The notes under the pieces were generated by a model, which saw only the letters and a list, made by a program, of their open reading frames with translations, made no database searches and had not been told where the DNA came from. From the NCBI RefSeq assembly GCF_021654165.1, contig NZ_JAKFZN010000001.1, forward strand, positions 620,001 to 684,000: a stretch of 64,000 nt of DNA, given 5' to 3'. The stretch is from Nereida sp. MMG025. GTDB taxonomy: Bacteria > Pseudomonadota > Alphaproteobacteria > Rhodobacterales > Rhodobacteraceae. Positions 25,677-34,118 of the stretch are shown piece after piece. Both the position numbers and the translations under genes were made by a program. The stretch's first letter is position 1. Each line of letters opens with the position of its first letter.

Positions 25677-26723
25677 TTAATGATCATGATCGTCGTGATC
25701 ATCATGATCATGGTCTTCCTCTTTATGGTCGTCATCATGTGCCGCTGCGGGAGTGGCTTGGGCACAGTCCAGCATCGCCTGATGAAGATCAGTCATGACC
25801 GCCATGTAGAGGTCCGGGCCAAATTCAAGGCTTTGACCAAGCGGGTCGATACGGCGAACCGGAATATCCTCGCCCGCTACAAGCTGTGCTACGATTTTGT
25901 CTGGTGTTTCATAGTCTTGCAGCACACAGCTAATCTTGCGTTCAGCGATCAAGCCTTGAAGCATTTGCACACGTGCAACCGACGCAGCTGAGCCGTCTGT
26001 TGGCACAATCTGAGCAATCGAGCGACGATCATAAAACGCCTCAAGATAGCCCAATGCATCGTGCCCGACGATGTAGGTGAAGTGCGGATAATCGTTAAGC
26101 TCGGTTGCATGCGCAAGGCTCATCAAAGCCAGACCGCTTGCGAACTCCAAGGCATTGGCCGCGTAAGTTTCCGCGTTCTCCGGGTCAATCTCGATGAGTT
26201 TGCCTGTGATCGCCTGCACCCAGACAATCGCATTGTCAGGTGATAGCCACAGATGGGGGTCATATGAGGCCGCGTCGTCTTTGTGGTCATCATGCCCTTC
26301 GTGATCTGCATGGTCATCATGTCCTTCGTGATCCGCGTGCTCGTCCTCTGCATGATCCTCCTCGCCATGATCGTGGTCATGGTCGTGGCCTTCCAGACGG
26401 ATCACGCCCTCTACATCTGCAAGCACCATGGATTTTCCCTCACCCACGGCCGAGGCAACGGGCTTTTCCATCCACGGCGATAGTGTGGGTCCAACCCAGA
26501 TCAAAAGGTCCGTTTCCTGCAACCCGCGCATCTGGCTTGGTTTGAGCTGCATATTGTGCACCGAGGTCTGGCGATCCACGATTATATCAGGTGTTCCGAC
26601 CCCTTCCATGATCGCTGACACAATAGAATGAACGGGCGGGATGTCGGTCATGACATTCGGGGCCTCGGCCAATGCGGGGCCCGCGCAGATCAAAGCAACG
26701 GATAAAGCGGTATTGCGCAACAT
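25677..26723 (-). CDS. znuA: Zinc ABC transporter substrate-binding protein
   Basis: The 348-residue periplasmic protein has a signal peptide (MLRNTALSVALICAGPALA) and the cluster A-I fold: VHSIVSAIMEGVG, a His-rich loop at residues about 112-148, DPHLWLSPDNA, IVGHDALGYLEAFYD. A second His/Asp-rich tail forms the last 25 residues. The loop includes two adjacent copies of a nine-residue unit (ADHEGHDDH). It delivers Zn(II) to ZnuBC. It is divergent from zur-znuC-znuB with a Zur-box candidate between, so zinc represses both. Confidence 0.94.
   Translation of the reverse strand: MLRNTALSVALICAGPALAEAPNVMTDIPPVHSIVSAIMEGVGTPDIIVDRQTSVHNMQLKPSQMRGLQETDLLIWVGPTLSPWMEKPVASAVGEGKSMVLADVEGVIRLEGHDHDHDHGEEDHAEDEHADHEGHDDHADHEGHDDHKDDAASYDPHLWLSPDNAIVWVQAITGKLIEIDPENAETYAANALEFASGLALMSLAHATELNDYPHFTYIVGHDALGYLEAFYDRRSIAQIVPTDGSAASVARVQMLQGLIAERKISCVLQDYETPDKIVAQLVAGEDIPVRRIDPLGQSLEFGPDLYMAVMTDLHQAMLDCAQATPAAAHDDDHKEEDHDHDDHDDHDH
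26284..26337 (-). repeat. 27 bp tandem duplication in the znuA His-rich loop
   Basis: Two adjacent 27 bp units (26284-26310 and 26311-26337) differ at three positions (26295/26322, 26307/26334 and 26310/26337) and encode the repeated ADHEGHDDH unit. The length keeps the frame, so unit number can vary between strains and change loop length. Confidence 0.85.
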
Positions 26724-26775
26724 GTGTATTCTCCTTGGGGTGAATCGGGTTTTGGGGTTTTGGGGTTTTATTGCC

Positions 26776-26795
26776 TGTAATGTTATAGTATTACA
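26776..26795. promoter_or_regulatory. Probable Zur operator between znuA and zur
   Basis: The 20 bp imperfect palindrome TGTAATGTTATAGTATTACA lies 25 bp before the zur start and 53 bp from the znuA start. Its TGTAAT/ATTACA arms and AT-rich core resemble Zur boxes of alphaproteobacteria. Placement between divergent zinc uptake genes, one of which encodes Zur, supports autoregulation and zinc repression of both units. Confidence 0.8.
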
Positions 26796-26820
26796 ACCCC
26801 ACTTGAGAACGGAGCGTCAT

Positions 26821-27276
26821 ATGGCCTTTGCCCCCCACGATCACTCTGTCTGCGTCAGCTCTGCCATGAGCGCAGCGCAGACATATTGCGAAGCAAACGG
26901 ATTGAAGTTCACCGAAACGCGCAAACGTGTGCTGCGTATTCTTCTTGAAAAACATCGTGCGATCGGGGCTTACGACATTTTGGAAGTGCTGCGCCAAGAG
27001 GGGCTGGCCGCACAGCCACCCGTGGCATACCGTGCATTGGATTTTCTTGTCAGCAATGGTTTTGCCCATAAGATCGAAAAGCTGAATGCCTATGTTGCTT
27101 GCGCCCACCCGGGTCAGGACCATACGCCTGCCTTCATGATTTGCCGATCCTGCGATGCCGTTGCTGAGGCACAAACGCATATGACCACACTAACGCGTGT
27201 GGCCGAATCCACAGGCTTTCAGATAGAAGCCACAGTTCAAGAAGCCCAAGGCCTGTGCCCCGACTGCCAAGGATAA
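26821..27276 (+). CDS. zur: Zinc uptake regulator (Fur family)
   Basis: The 151-residue protein starts at ATG 26821, downstream of the palindromic operator; longer readings would cross it. A winged helix (TETRKRVLRILLEKHRAIGAYDILEVLR) is followed by a dimerisation domain with paired CRSC and CPDC motifs for structural zinc. The PPVAYRALDFLVSNGFAHKIEKLNAYVAC pattern is that of Zur rather than Fur. It is encoded directly upstream of znuC and znuB, with 4 bases to znuC. Confidence 0.92.
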   Translation: MAFAPHDHSVCVSSAMSAAQTYCEANGLKFTETRKRVLRILLEKHRAIGAYDILEVLRQEGLAAQPPVAYRALDFLVSNGFAHKIEKLNAYVACAHPGQDHTPAFMICRSCDAVAEAQTHMTTLTRVAESTGFQIEATVQEAQGLCPDCQG

Positions 27277-27280
27277 GAAG

Positions 27281-28030
27281 ATGAGCTTGATCAAAGCCGA
27301 AAATATCAGCGTGCATCTCGGGCACCATCAGGCATTGGACCATGTGGATTTCTCTATTGATCGCGGAGAGATCGTCACGGTTGTCGGCCCAAATGGATCT
27401 GGCAAAACCACGTTGCTGCGTGCTTTGTTGGGCGCGGTTGCCGTTCAGGGAAAGATCACCCGCGCCGATGGCCTGCGTATCGGATATGTTCCACAGGCGT
27501 TAAGTATCGGGGCCAATCTGCCGTTAACGGTGCTGCGCTTTTTGTCGCTGCCCAAACGCAGGCCCAAGGCAAAGGCACTCGCCGCGCTGGATAAGGCGGG
27601 CGTCACAGGGTTGGGCAACCGCCAGATGTCAGAACTTTCGGGCGGGCAATTTCAACGCGTGCTTTTGGCCCGCGCTCTGCTGGACAGCCCTGATTTGCTG
27701 ATTTTGGATGAACCCACAACGGGCTTGGACCAACCAGGATCAGCCGATTTTTACCGCCAGATCGAGGTTGTGCGACGCGACACCGGATGCGCCGTCCTCA
27801 TGGTCAGCCACGAGCTGCACGTCGTAATGAGTGCGTCAGATCGCGTCATATGTCTGAACGGTCATGTCTGCTGCCACGGCACGCCCGAAGTGGTTGCATC
27901 GGCCCCAGAATACCGCGCCCTATTTGGCAAGGGCACGAATGGTGCTTTGGCCCTTTATCGTCATGACCACGATCACCATCACCACGGCGAAGCAAGCGAT
28001 CATGACCACCCCCATGAGGCTGCAGAGTGA
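27281..28030 (+). CDS. znuC: Zinc ABC transporter ATP-binding protein
   Basis: The 249-residue ATPase has Walker A GPNGSGKTT, signature LSGGQFQRVLLARALL, Walker B LLILDEPTTGLDQ and H-loop VSHELH. The last 20 residues form a His/Asp-rich tail (HDHDHHHHGEASDHDHPHE), an extra cytosolic metal-binding segment matching the His-rich parts of ZnuA. The stop overlaps the znuB start by 4 bp. Confidence 0.94.
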   Translation: MSLIKAENISVHLGHHQALDHVDFSIDRGEIVTVVGPNGSGKTTLLRALLGAVAVQGKITRADGLRIGYVPQALSIGANLPLTVLRFLSLPKRRPKAKALAALDKAGVTGLGNRQMSELSGGQFQRVLLARALLDSPDLLILDEPTTGLDQPGSADFYRQIEVVRRDTGCAVLMVSHELHVVMSASDRVICLNGHVCCHGTPEVVASAPEYRALFGKGTNGALALYRHDHDHHHHGEASDHDHPHEAAE

Positions 28031-28815
28031 TGTTAGACGACTTTCTGGTTCGCGCTTTGATTGCGGGGTTTGGCATCGCTTTGGCCGCAGCGCCCCTAGG
28101 GTGCTTGATGGTTTGGCGGCGGATGGCCTTTTTCGGGGATGCGACGGCACATGCCGCCATTCTTGGGGTCGCTCTGGCGCTTGCGTTTGATGTTGCAATT
28201 CTGTTCGGCGTTTTGGGCACGGCCGTCGCAATGGCGATGATCTTGGGCAGCATGTCCGAACGCACCAACGGAAGCGACACGCAGCTTGCCGTAATGTCCC
28301 ATTCGGCTTTGGCGCTTGGATTGGTGGCCGTTTCATTTCTGCAAGAGGTCAGGTTTGATCTGGATACCTATCTGTTTGGCGACATCCTTGCCGTTGATCG
28401 CGCTGACCTGCTGGTTGTGTGGATTGGCGCGGCGTTGGTTCTTGCCTTGATCGCGTGGCGTTGGAACCCGCTGTTGACCGCAACACTCAACCCCGATCTT
28501 GCCATTGCAAGCGGGATAAATGCCCGTCGCGAGCAGCTGTTTCTGACGCTATCGCTTTCGCTGGTTGTTGCTGTGGCGATCAAGGTGATCGGCGCCTTGT
28601 TGATCGCAGCGCTATTGATTGTTCCCGCAGCCGCTGCGCGGCCTCTGTCGCGTACGCCAGAAGGCATGTTGGTTGTGACAACCGTGATTGCCGCGGCCTC
28701 AGTCGGGGGCGGGCTGTGGGCGTCTGCTTTGTTTGATACGCCGTCAGGTCCGACAATCATTTGCGTGGCCGCACTGGCCTTTGTGATTACTTCTACACTA
28801 CGCCGATTGGCGTAA
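28027..28815 (+). CDS. znuB: Zinc ABC transporter permease
   Basis: The 262-residue ABC-3 family permease has about seven to eight membrane helices (FGIALAAAPLGCLMVWRRMAFFGDATAHAAILGVAL at the start, and VIGALLIAALLIVPAAAARPLS). It forms the inner-membrane channel of the zinc importer. It is translationally coupled to znuC (4 bp overlap), and its TAA shares a base with the ATG of the ATP-grasp gene (TAATG), so that gene may ride on the zinc-regulated transcript. Confidence 0.94.
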   Translation: MMLDDFLVRALIAGFGIALAAAPLGCLMVWRRMAFFGDATAHAAILGVALALAFDVAILFGVLGTAVAMAMILGSMSERTNGSDTQLAVMSHSALALGLVAVSFLQEVRFDLDTYLFGDILAVDRADLLVVWIGAALVLALIAWRWNPLLTATLNPDLAIASGINARREQLFLTLSLSLVVAVAIKVIGALLIAALLIVPAAAARPLSRTPEGMLVVTTVIAAASVGGGLWASALFDTPSGPTIICVAALAFVITSTLRRLA

Positions 28816-29969
28816 TGCAAACCTTGCTCATCACCGGCGCACGCGCGCCAGTGGCGCTTCATCTGGCGCGTCTGTTGGGGCAAGCGGGTTACAAAATTGT
28901 GCTTGCAGACAGCTTCAAACACCCGTTGGGCGCGGCATGTCGCTTTGCCACTTATGTTCAAATCCCCGCGCCAGCTGACGGGCTGACGCCCTATGCCAAT
29001 GCCATCAATGCGGTGATCAACGACTACGATATCGACCTTATCATTCCGACCTGTGAAGAGGTGTTTTACCTTGCCATGCTGGTTGCGCAGGACGCGCTTT
29101 CTGCCCCTCTGGATGCACCTTCACTAGACCATCTGACGACAGCGCATAACAAATTTGCTTTTATCGAACAGCTGTCCTCTTTCGGTATTCCAGTTCCTCA
29201 GACGCAGCTTTTGCAAACCACCCAAGATGTTCAGGATCTTGTGCCGAACGCAGCGGAATATGTTTTCAAACCCGTGTGGTCCCGTTTTGCCAGCCGGGTT
29301 CTTATCAAACCAACTGAAGCGGAATTGGCGGACGTAAGGCCAACCCACAGGGCGGCGTGGGTCGCCCAGAAACATATCGAAGGACGCGAGATCAGCGTTT
29401 ATGCCTATGCCCGCAGCGGGACCGTAATCGCCCTTTCCGCGTATCATTCGCTGTTTCGGGCAGGTCTTGGGGCAGGCGTTTGTTTTGAGCCTGTGATGAG
29501 CGATCGGATCCAAGCGTTTGTCGCGCGATATGTGCAAAAGACCGCTTGGACGGGGCAGATTTCCTTTGATCTGATTGAGGCGGCCGACGGCACGATCTGG
29601 CCCATCGAATGTAACCCACGTGCGACCAGTGGCCTGCATTTTTTTACCGATTCAGCGCCCTTTGCCGATGCCGTTTGCGATGGCGGTCCTTTTGTGGCCC
29701 CCGATGCAACGGGTTTGTTAGGCGTGCGCCTTGCGCTTTGGGTCTATGGATTGCCCAATGCAATCAGGCATGGCCGCCTGGGCCAATTCAAAACGGCTTT
29801 GCAAGACACACAAGATATTCTGGATTGGCCCACTGATCCTGCCCCCAAAAAACGCCAATTTCGCGCGCTTTGTGAAATCGCCGCCACCGCGTTGAAACAT
29901 CGCATTTCCTTGCAAACGGCGAGCACGCGCGACATCGAATGGGATGGGCCCGACACGACCGCCCTATAG
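28815..29969 (+). CDS. ATP-grasp enzyme of unknown substrate
   Basis: The 384-residue protein starts at ATG 28815 overlapping the znuB stop. An N-terminal Rossmann-like pre-ATP-grasp domain (LLITGARAPVALHLARLLGQAG) precedes an ATP-grasp fold ending in the metal-binding IECNPRATSGLHFF, as in CarB/PylC-like ligases. It probably joins a carboxylate to an amine or thiol through an acyl phosphate. It converges on the Rieske gene with a 6 bp overlap. Position suggests it belongs to the adjacent six-gene biosynthetic set rather than to zinc uptake, but this is inference. Confidence 0.75.
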   Translation: MQTLLITGARAPVALHLARLLGQAGYKIVLADSFKHPLGAACRFATYVQIPAPADGLTPYANAINAVINDYDIDLIIPTCEEVFYLAMLVAQDALSAPLDAPSLDHLTTAHNKFAFIEQLSSFGIPVPQTQLLQTTQDVQDLVPNAAEYVFKPVWSRFASRVLIKPTEAELADVRPTHRAAWVAQKHIEGREISVYAYARSGTVIALSAYHSLFRAGLGAGVCFEPVMSDRIQAFVARYVQKTAWTGQISFDLIEAADGTIWPIECNPRATSGLHFFTDSAPFADAVCDGGPFVAPDATGLLGVRLALWVYGLPNAIRHGRLGQFKTALQDTQDILDWPTDPAPKKRQFRALCEIAATALKHRISLQTASTRDIEWDGPDTTAL

Positions 29970-30956
29970 CATTATCTGGAACGCCTGCGGCTTTTGCGCG
30001 GCGTTCGGTGTCTTACCTTCCAAAATCCGTGCGATGTCGCGACGTAGAAAATCAAGCGGGCCGATCACAGGCGATTGCCGAGGCTGCAGGGATGCGTTGT
30101 CAAACGTCGCAGCCAAAATCCGTTTGTCCTGCCAAAGCGCGATATTGAAAAGGGGTTTGAACGCCAACCCCTTGATATGGCCCCACCCCTTTTGACGCGG
30201 CCCCACCAGCCAAGCGATACCTTCAACTGTGTCCGTGGTTGCTTGCCGCAGATGAAAGGTCGTTGCTAGCACCAACCCTCTGGGCCCCCAATACTCCAAC
30301 TCAACGATCCCGCCCGCGCGAAACCTGCCAACGGTGCGCACGCGCAGCCCGTCCAACAACTTACTCACCAGTCCTTCCTGTGCAGGTTCACCCGTGTAAT
30401 CGGCTTGGACCCAGTCGGCCCCTCCTGTCACTTTGACATCCACAAGATGCCGCTTGTGGCTTAGGCCGCGCAACAGCCCCTTATGTGTAAAATGGGTATG
30501 GGTTGCATCAAGGATATTTTCTGCAGTGTCCAATACGGTTGATCGCGTCGTGCTGCGCGCACGGTGAACAACCACGTCTTGCCCCGATTGGGCAAACGTA
30601 AAGGGCGGGTGGTCCTGCCCATCGCCGCTTATAAAAATTGCGCCGTCTTTTTGTGCTACGTGAAACCGACGGATACGCACCCGAGGGAGCGGACCTTGAT
30701 GCCCAGGTATGGCCCGGCACTGCCCCTGCCCATCGAAGCGCCAGCCGTGATAGGGGCATTCAATTTGCCCCTCCACGACCCTGCCATCAGACAAGTTTGC
30801 AAACCGGTGCGGGCACCGGTCCTCAATCGCCTTGATTTCACTGCCCGCGCGAAAAAGGACCACAGGCGCACCATTGAACAAAAGCCGAAGGGGTTTGCGT
30901 CGCAGATCTTTTGAAAGCGCAACAGCCTGCCAATGCGGGCGGGGGGGCATCGTCAT
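29964..30956 (-). CDS. Rieske non-heme iron oxygenase
   Basis: The 330-residue protein starts at ATG 30956 (4 bp overlap with the upstream gene); ATG 30950 is an alternative. The Rieske cluster ligands are C48 and H50 (CPHRF) and C67 and H70 (CPYHGW). The mononuclear iron site is N147-x2-D150-x2-H153-x4-H158. It resembles PaO/VanA-type single-component oxygenases that hydroxylate or dealkylate lipophilic substrates. It needs a reductase, none of which is encoded nearby. It is the last gene of a six-gene coupled operon and probably a late tailoring step. Confidence 0.85.
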   Translation of the reverse strand: MTMPPRPHWQAVALSKDLRRKPLRLLFNGAPVVLFRAGSEIKAIEDRCPHRFANLSDGRVVEGQIECPYHGWRFDGQGQCRAIPGHQGPLPRVRIRRFHVAQKDGAIFISGDGQDHPPFTFAQSGQDVVVHRARSTTRSTVLDTAENILDATHTHFTHKGLLRGLSHKRHLVDVKVTGGADWVQADYTGEPAQEGLVSKLLDGLRVRTVGRFRAGGIVELEYWGPRGLVLATTFHLRQATTDTVEGIAWLVGPRQKGWGHIKGLAFKPLFNIALWQDKRILAATFDNASLQPRQSPVIGPLDFLRRDIARILEGKTPNAAQKPQAFQIML

Positions 30957-32044
30957 AAGCCGAACCTTTTCATGACTGGAATACCAATGCCCCAAAGCAC
31001 CTTGGACATCAGCCAGACGCACACTCTTTGCCCCAAAGGCAGGTGGGCGACATAAACGGCTGTAAACTCGATTGTTGGGACAGCCCCGCGGCGGCGTTTG
31101 AAATCGGCCGCACCCGCGCTGATGTTGAAAAACAGGTGCTCTTTATGGGCTACGTCTTGCGCCAGCGCCATTATCATACGGTAAAGCCCATCGCTTTTAG
31201 GGCGCTTGGTGTCGTAGCCCACGATTGGTTGGGTCAGCGTTTTGCCGTTTTGAAACATCCCCGTAACCGCCACCAATTGCCCATCTTTATCACGCAGTCC
31301 CATCAAGCGCATCAGTCCCGATCTGTGCATCTGCTGGATATACAGCGCCGTATATTGCGGATTAAGCGCTGTGTATTTGTCGATATAGAGCATCTCATAT
31401 AGCTCGGCGGCGCGGGCATAATCGCCCACCTCAAACGCATCATTTTCGACTAAATCATACTGCGTTTTGGCCAGTTTTCTGCGATCCTCGCGCGCCGATT
31501 TGGTCAGTTTGCCCTCGGGCGGTCCGATGTATATCTGACGGGCGGGCAGCAAGCAAAACCCGATATCGCAAAGCGCCTCAATCGTGCGGCTATCTGCCAT
31601 TTGGTTAAGAGACCGTATGACAAGCGCATGATTGGGGAATGTCTTTAGGTGTCTGTCGCGCAGCGCATGGGCCGTGGGAGCATCAATAAAAGGCACAGGA
31701 TTGGTGGACAAAAGCCAGTTGTTCAGCTGCACTTGCCTGTCCAAACCGCTAAGACGCACCACGAACGCAAGACATGTGATTAGCGCCGCAAGCAGGCCCC
31801 TAAGCAACGGATGCTGCACAAAATGGCGCGTTTCGTGCTTGGCATAGTCAATGTAGGCAACCGACGGGCTGCAGATATAACAGGTTGGCTTCACAGTGAT
31901 AGTGACAGGCAGATCAAGATCGTTCACCGTCCATTGGTGGACCTTCGTTTGGAGGTTTTCGACAAATTGCGTGACGGGCGCCGCTTGGCACATCGTAACA
32001 AAGCGTGCCACATCCAACGGCTTGTTTTTCGCCCGATCATTCAT
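30953..32044 (-). CDS. GNAT/FemAB-like acyltransferase
   Basis: The 363-residue protein has a hydrophobic segment near residue 85-105 (LRGLLAALITCLAFVVRLSG). A C-terminal acyl-CoA N-acyltransferase fold shows LMGLRDKDGQLVAVTGMF, then NISAGAADFKRRRGAVPTIEFTAVY, reminiscent of FemAB/BioF2-type proteins. The charged TKSAREDRRKLAK segment may bind CoA or ACP. It overlaps both neighbours by 4 bp. Predicted role: transfer of an acyl group made by the KAS III enzyme onto an amine. Substrates unknown. Confidence 0.65.
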   Translation of the reverse strand: MNDRAKNKPLDVARFVTMCQAAPVTQFVENLQTKVHQWTVNDLDLPVTITVKPTCYICSPSVAYIDYAKHETRHFVQHPLLRGLLAALITCLAFVVRLSGLDRQVQLNNWLLSTNPVPFIDAPTAHALRDRHLKTFPNHALVIRSLNQMADSRTIEALCDIGFCLLPARQIYIGPPEGKLTKSAREDRRKLAKTQYDLVENDAFEVGDYARAAELYEMLYIDKYTALNPQYTALYIQQMHRSGLMRLMGLRDKDGQLVAVTGMFQNGKTLTQPIVGYDTKRPKSDGLYRMIMALAQDVAHKEHLFFNISAGAADFKRRRGAVPTIEFTAVYVAHLPLGQRVCVWLMSKVLWGIGIPVMKRFGL

Positions 32045-33294
32045 CGTGAATTGTTAAAACGCACTTCGACGCGCCTTAACTTACGAAGTGGGTCGCATGG
32101 CAGTTCTGCGCTTTTCAAATCAATCCTCGCGTGGCCGTCTGTCAGATGGTCCAGTGCTGCGATGGCCTTTTGCGTCGCTTCCGATGAAACCGTAGGGGGA
32201 AGACTTAGCTCAATTTCATCCGGCGCCGTTTGAACCAAGCGATAATCAGGAATGGAAGGATCGGCATCGGTGACAGCATTGCGCAAACGGTCAGGCGGGA
32301 TAAACCGTTCGCCGTTTGGTGTCTTTAAGCAGAAGATGTCATCGACACGGCCAATCACTTCGGCCGCGACCTGAAGGGGCGAGCCACACACACATGGTGA
32401 ATCTGATAGGCGTAGTAGATCGTTCATGCGGTAGCGGGCGAGGATTTGCGTGTCGCGACGAAAGCTACTGATCAATGGTGTGACCAGATTTTCCGTCACA
32501 GGCTCAAATTCAAAGGCAACTGAATCCTCGGCCAGATGCAGTGCACCATGCGCACAGGTCACGCCGAGCAAGCCTTCGCTTGCCATATAAATCTGGCGCA
32601 AGGGCATTCCGAAATAACCTTCGATTACAGGGCGATCAATCGGGTCAAGGGTTTCGCTTCCTGCAAAGATACGCACTGGTCGGACGGGCGTTTTCATGTC
32701 AGCAAGCAAACGCAGAATTTTGGGTGGTGCGACGATGACCGTTGGATTGAATGCCACCAAACCCCTGCCCCATTCCTCTGGATCACGGGTCAGATCAAAT
32801 GCAGACAGATTGATGCGACGGGTTTGCTCCGCTGCAGAATACAATGTGGTGACCGATGGCAACAGCAACGCCACACGCTGTTTTTGCCAAAGCATATCCC
32901 CGATGGTTTTGGCCAAAATCGTGCCAAGCCAGCGATACCGTTCTGCATCACTTACGACAAAATAGCCTTTGTGACCGCTGGTCCCCGAACTAGCCCCAAC
33001 AGTCAACGCGCCGATTTGACAATCACACGCCATCGCGTCGCGGACCTGTTCAGACGTGATCTGGTGGGTATTGAACGCCTCGAATTGCGCCATGATTGTT
33101 GCTTTATCGGTGATCGGCAAATCACATAAATCTTGGGCCGTGCCGTCATAAAAACCGACCTGCGGCACCCTGTGGGTCAGCCAATTCCGAACATCCCGTG
33201 CTTGCCACTGTTCAAACCGCGTGCGGGACAAACCACTCCGCGACATGCGTTTGGTGAGCGCAAAAGAAGATATCGCTTCCCACGCGTTGATCAT
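32041..33294 (-). CDS. F390-synthetase-related adenylate-forming enzyme
   Basis: The 417-residue protein resembles the phenylacetate-CoA ligase/coenzyme F390 synthetase branch. It has P-loop VGASSGTSGHKG (residues 99-110), APPKILRLLADM, FAGSETLDPIDRP, YMASEGLLG in the A5-like position, ARYRMNDLL, then C-V-C and GRVDDIFCL. It probably activates an aryl or alkyl carboxylate as an adenylate. The group matches what I know as 'putative adenylate-forming enzyme' families of unknown product. 4 bp overlaps on both sides place it in the middle of the operon. Confidence 0.78.
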   Translation of the reverse strand: MINAWEAISSFALTKRMSRSGLSRTRFEQWQARDVRNWLTHRVPQVGFYDGTAQDLCDLPITDKATIMAQFEAFNTHQITSEQVRDAMACDCQIGALTVGASSGTSGHKGYFVVSDAERYRWLGTILAKTIGDMLWQKQRVALLLPSVTTLYSAAEQTRRINLSAFDLTRDPEEWGRGLVAFNPTVIVAPPKILRLLADMKTPVRPVRIFAGSETLDPIDRPVIEGYFGMPLRQIYMASEGLLGVTCAHGALHLAEDSVAFEFEPVTENLVTPLISSFRRDTQILARYRMNDLLRLSDSPCVCGSPLQVAAEVIGRVDDIFCLKTPNGERFIPPDRLRNAVTDADPSIPDYRLVQTAPDEIELSLPPTVSSEATQKAIAALDHLTDGHARIDLKSAELPCDPLRKLRRVEVRFNNSR

Positions 33295-34118
33295 GATGCA
33301 GGACCGCTGGCCAAATCATACTGCGTCACGGCAGGGTCGTGGCACAAAACGATATCGCCGCCCGCGGCTTCGAAAGTCTTAAGTGCGGCAATCGTACGAA
33401 GCTGTCCACGCGGGTCATCAGCCACAATGGCTGCAGGAAACCCCGGGACGCGATCCTGTTGGTACGCCGCACGCATCCATTGCGCATCAACAGCATACAT
33501 AAGCGGCCGCTCAAGCTTGGGGAAAAGAACACCAAAATGCCCCTCGGCATGCCCGGGCAAGTCGATGGCAATCACAGTCCCATCGCCAAAGAGATCATGG
33601 CCTTGGGCAAATGGTGTGAGTGTGGAAACCTGCGCGCATTCGGCGATATCAACACTGTGCCCTGCGTCGTTGGCCATCAGCAATTCGGGCAAAACGCCAT
33701 GCCTTAGATTGGCCAGCGTCCCGCGGTTTGACGCACGATCATGGATATCTTTGCGCATATAGACCTTGGCATTCGGGAACAGTCCAAGCCCCGAAATATG
33801 ATCGACATGAAAATGGGTGACGATGACGGCTTTTACGTCCTCACAGCTTGCGCCAAAGCCTGACAGCACGGCTTTGGCTTGGCCTTCGGGGATCAACCTT
33901 GGCTTCAAGGCCCACCCGTATACTTTCATGGCAAGGCTTCGATCTGCGCCCTCAAGTGCTGCGGCGGTGTAGCCCGTATCAATCAGGCACAGTCCGATCC
34001 TGGGGTGTTCGAAGATCCCGTAACGCACAGGCAGATCAATCGGTCGCCATGCCCCGCCGCGCAGAACCAATCTCTCGCGGGTTCGGACCCATGCACTGTT
34101 TGCGAATTTCGGCGTCAT
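33291..34118 (-). CDS. MBL-fold metallo-hydrolase, lactonase-like
   Basis: The 275-residue protein has the dinuclear metal motif THFHVDH (H102, H104, D106, H107), then DLPGHAEGH and a late CHDP. Layout and length resemble quorum-quenching lactonases and related carboxyl-ester hydrolases. In this operon it may release or hydrolyse a thioester or lactone intermediate made by the KAS III enzyme. 4 bp overlaps with both neighbours show coupled translation. The substrate cannot be read from sequence. Confidence 0.75.
   Translation of the reverse strand: MTPKFANSAWVRTRERLVLRGGAWRPIDLPVRYGIFEHPRIGLCLIDTGYTAAALEGADRSLAMKVYGWALKPRLIPEGQAKAVLSGFGASCEDVKAVIVTHFHVDHISGLGLFPNAKVYMRKDIHDRASNRGTLANLRHGVLPELLMANDAGHSVDIAECAQVSTLTPFAQGHDLFGDGTVIAIDLPGHAEGHFGVLFPKLERPLMYAVDAQWMRAAYQQDRVPGFPAAIVADDPRGQLRTIAALKTFEAAGGDIVLCHDPAVTQYDLASGPAS

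Noticed and set aside
25681-25735. Repetitive GATCATGATC-like sequence after the photolyase gene, considered as a short repeat array or CRISPR-like element
   Set aside because: It encodes the His/Asp-rich tail of ZnuA; the regularity comes from CAT/GAT codons.
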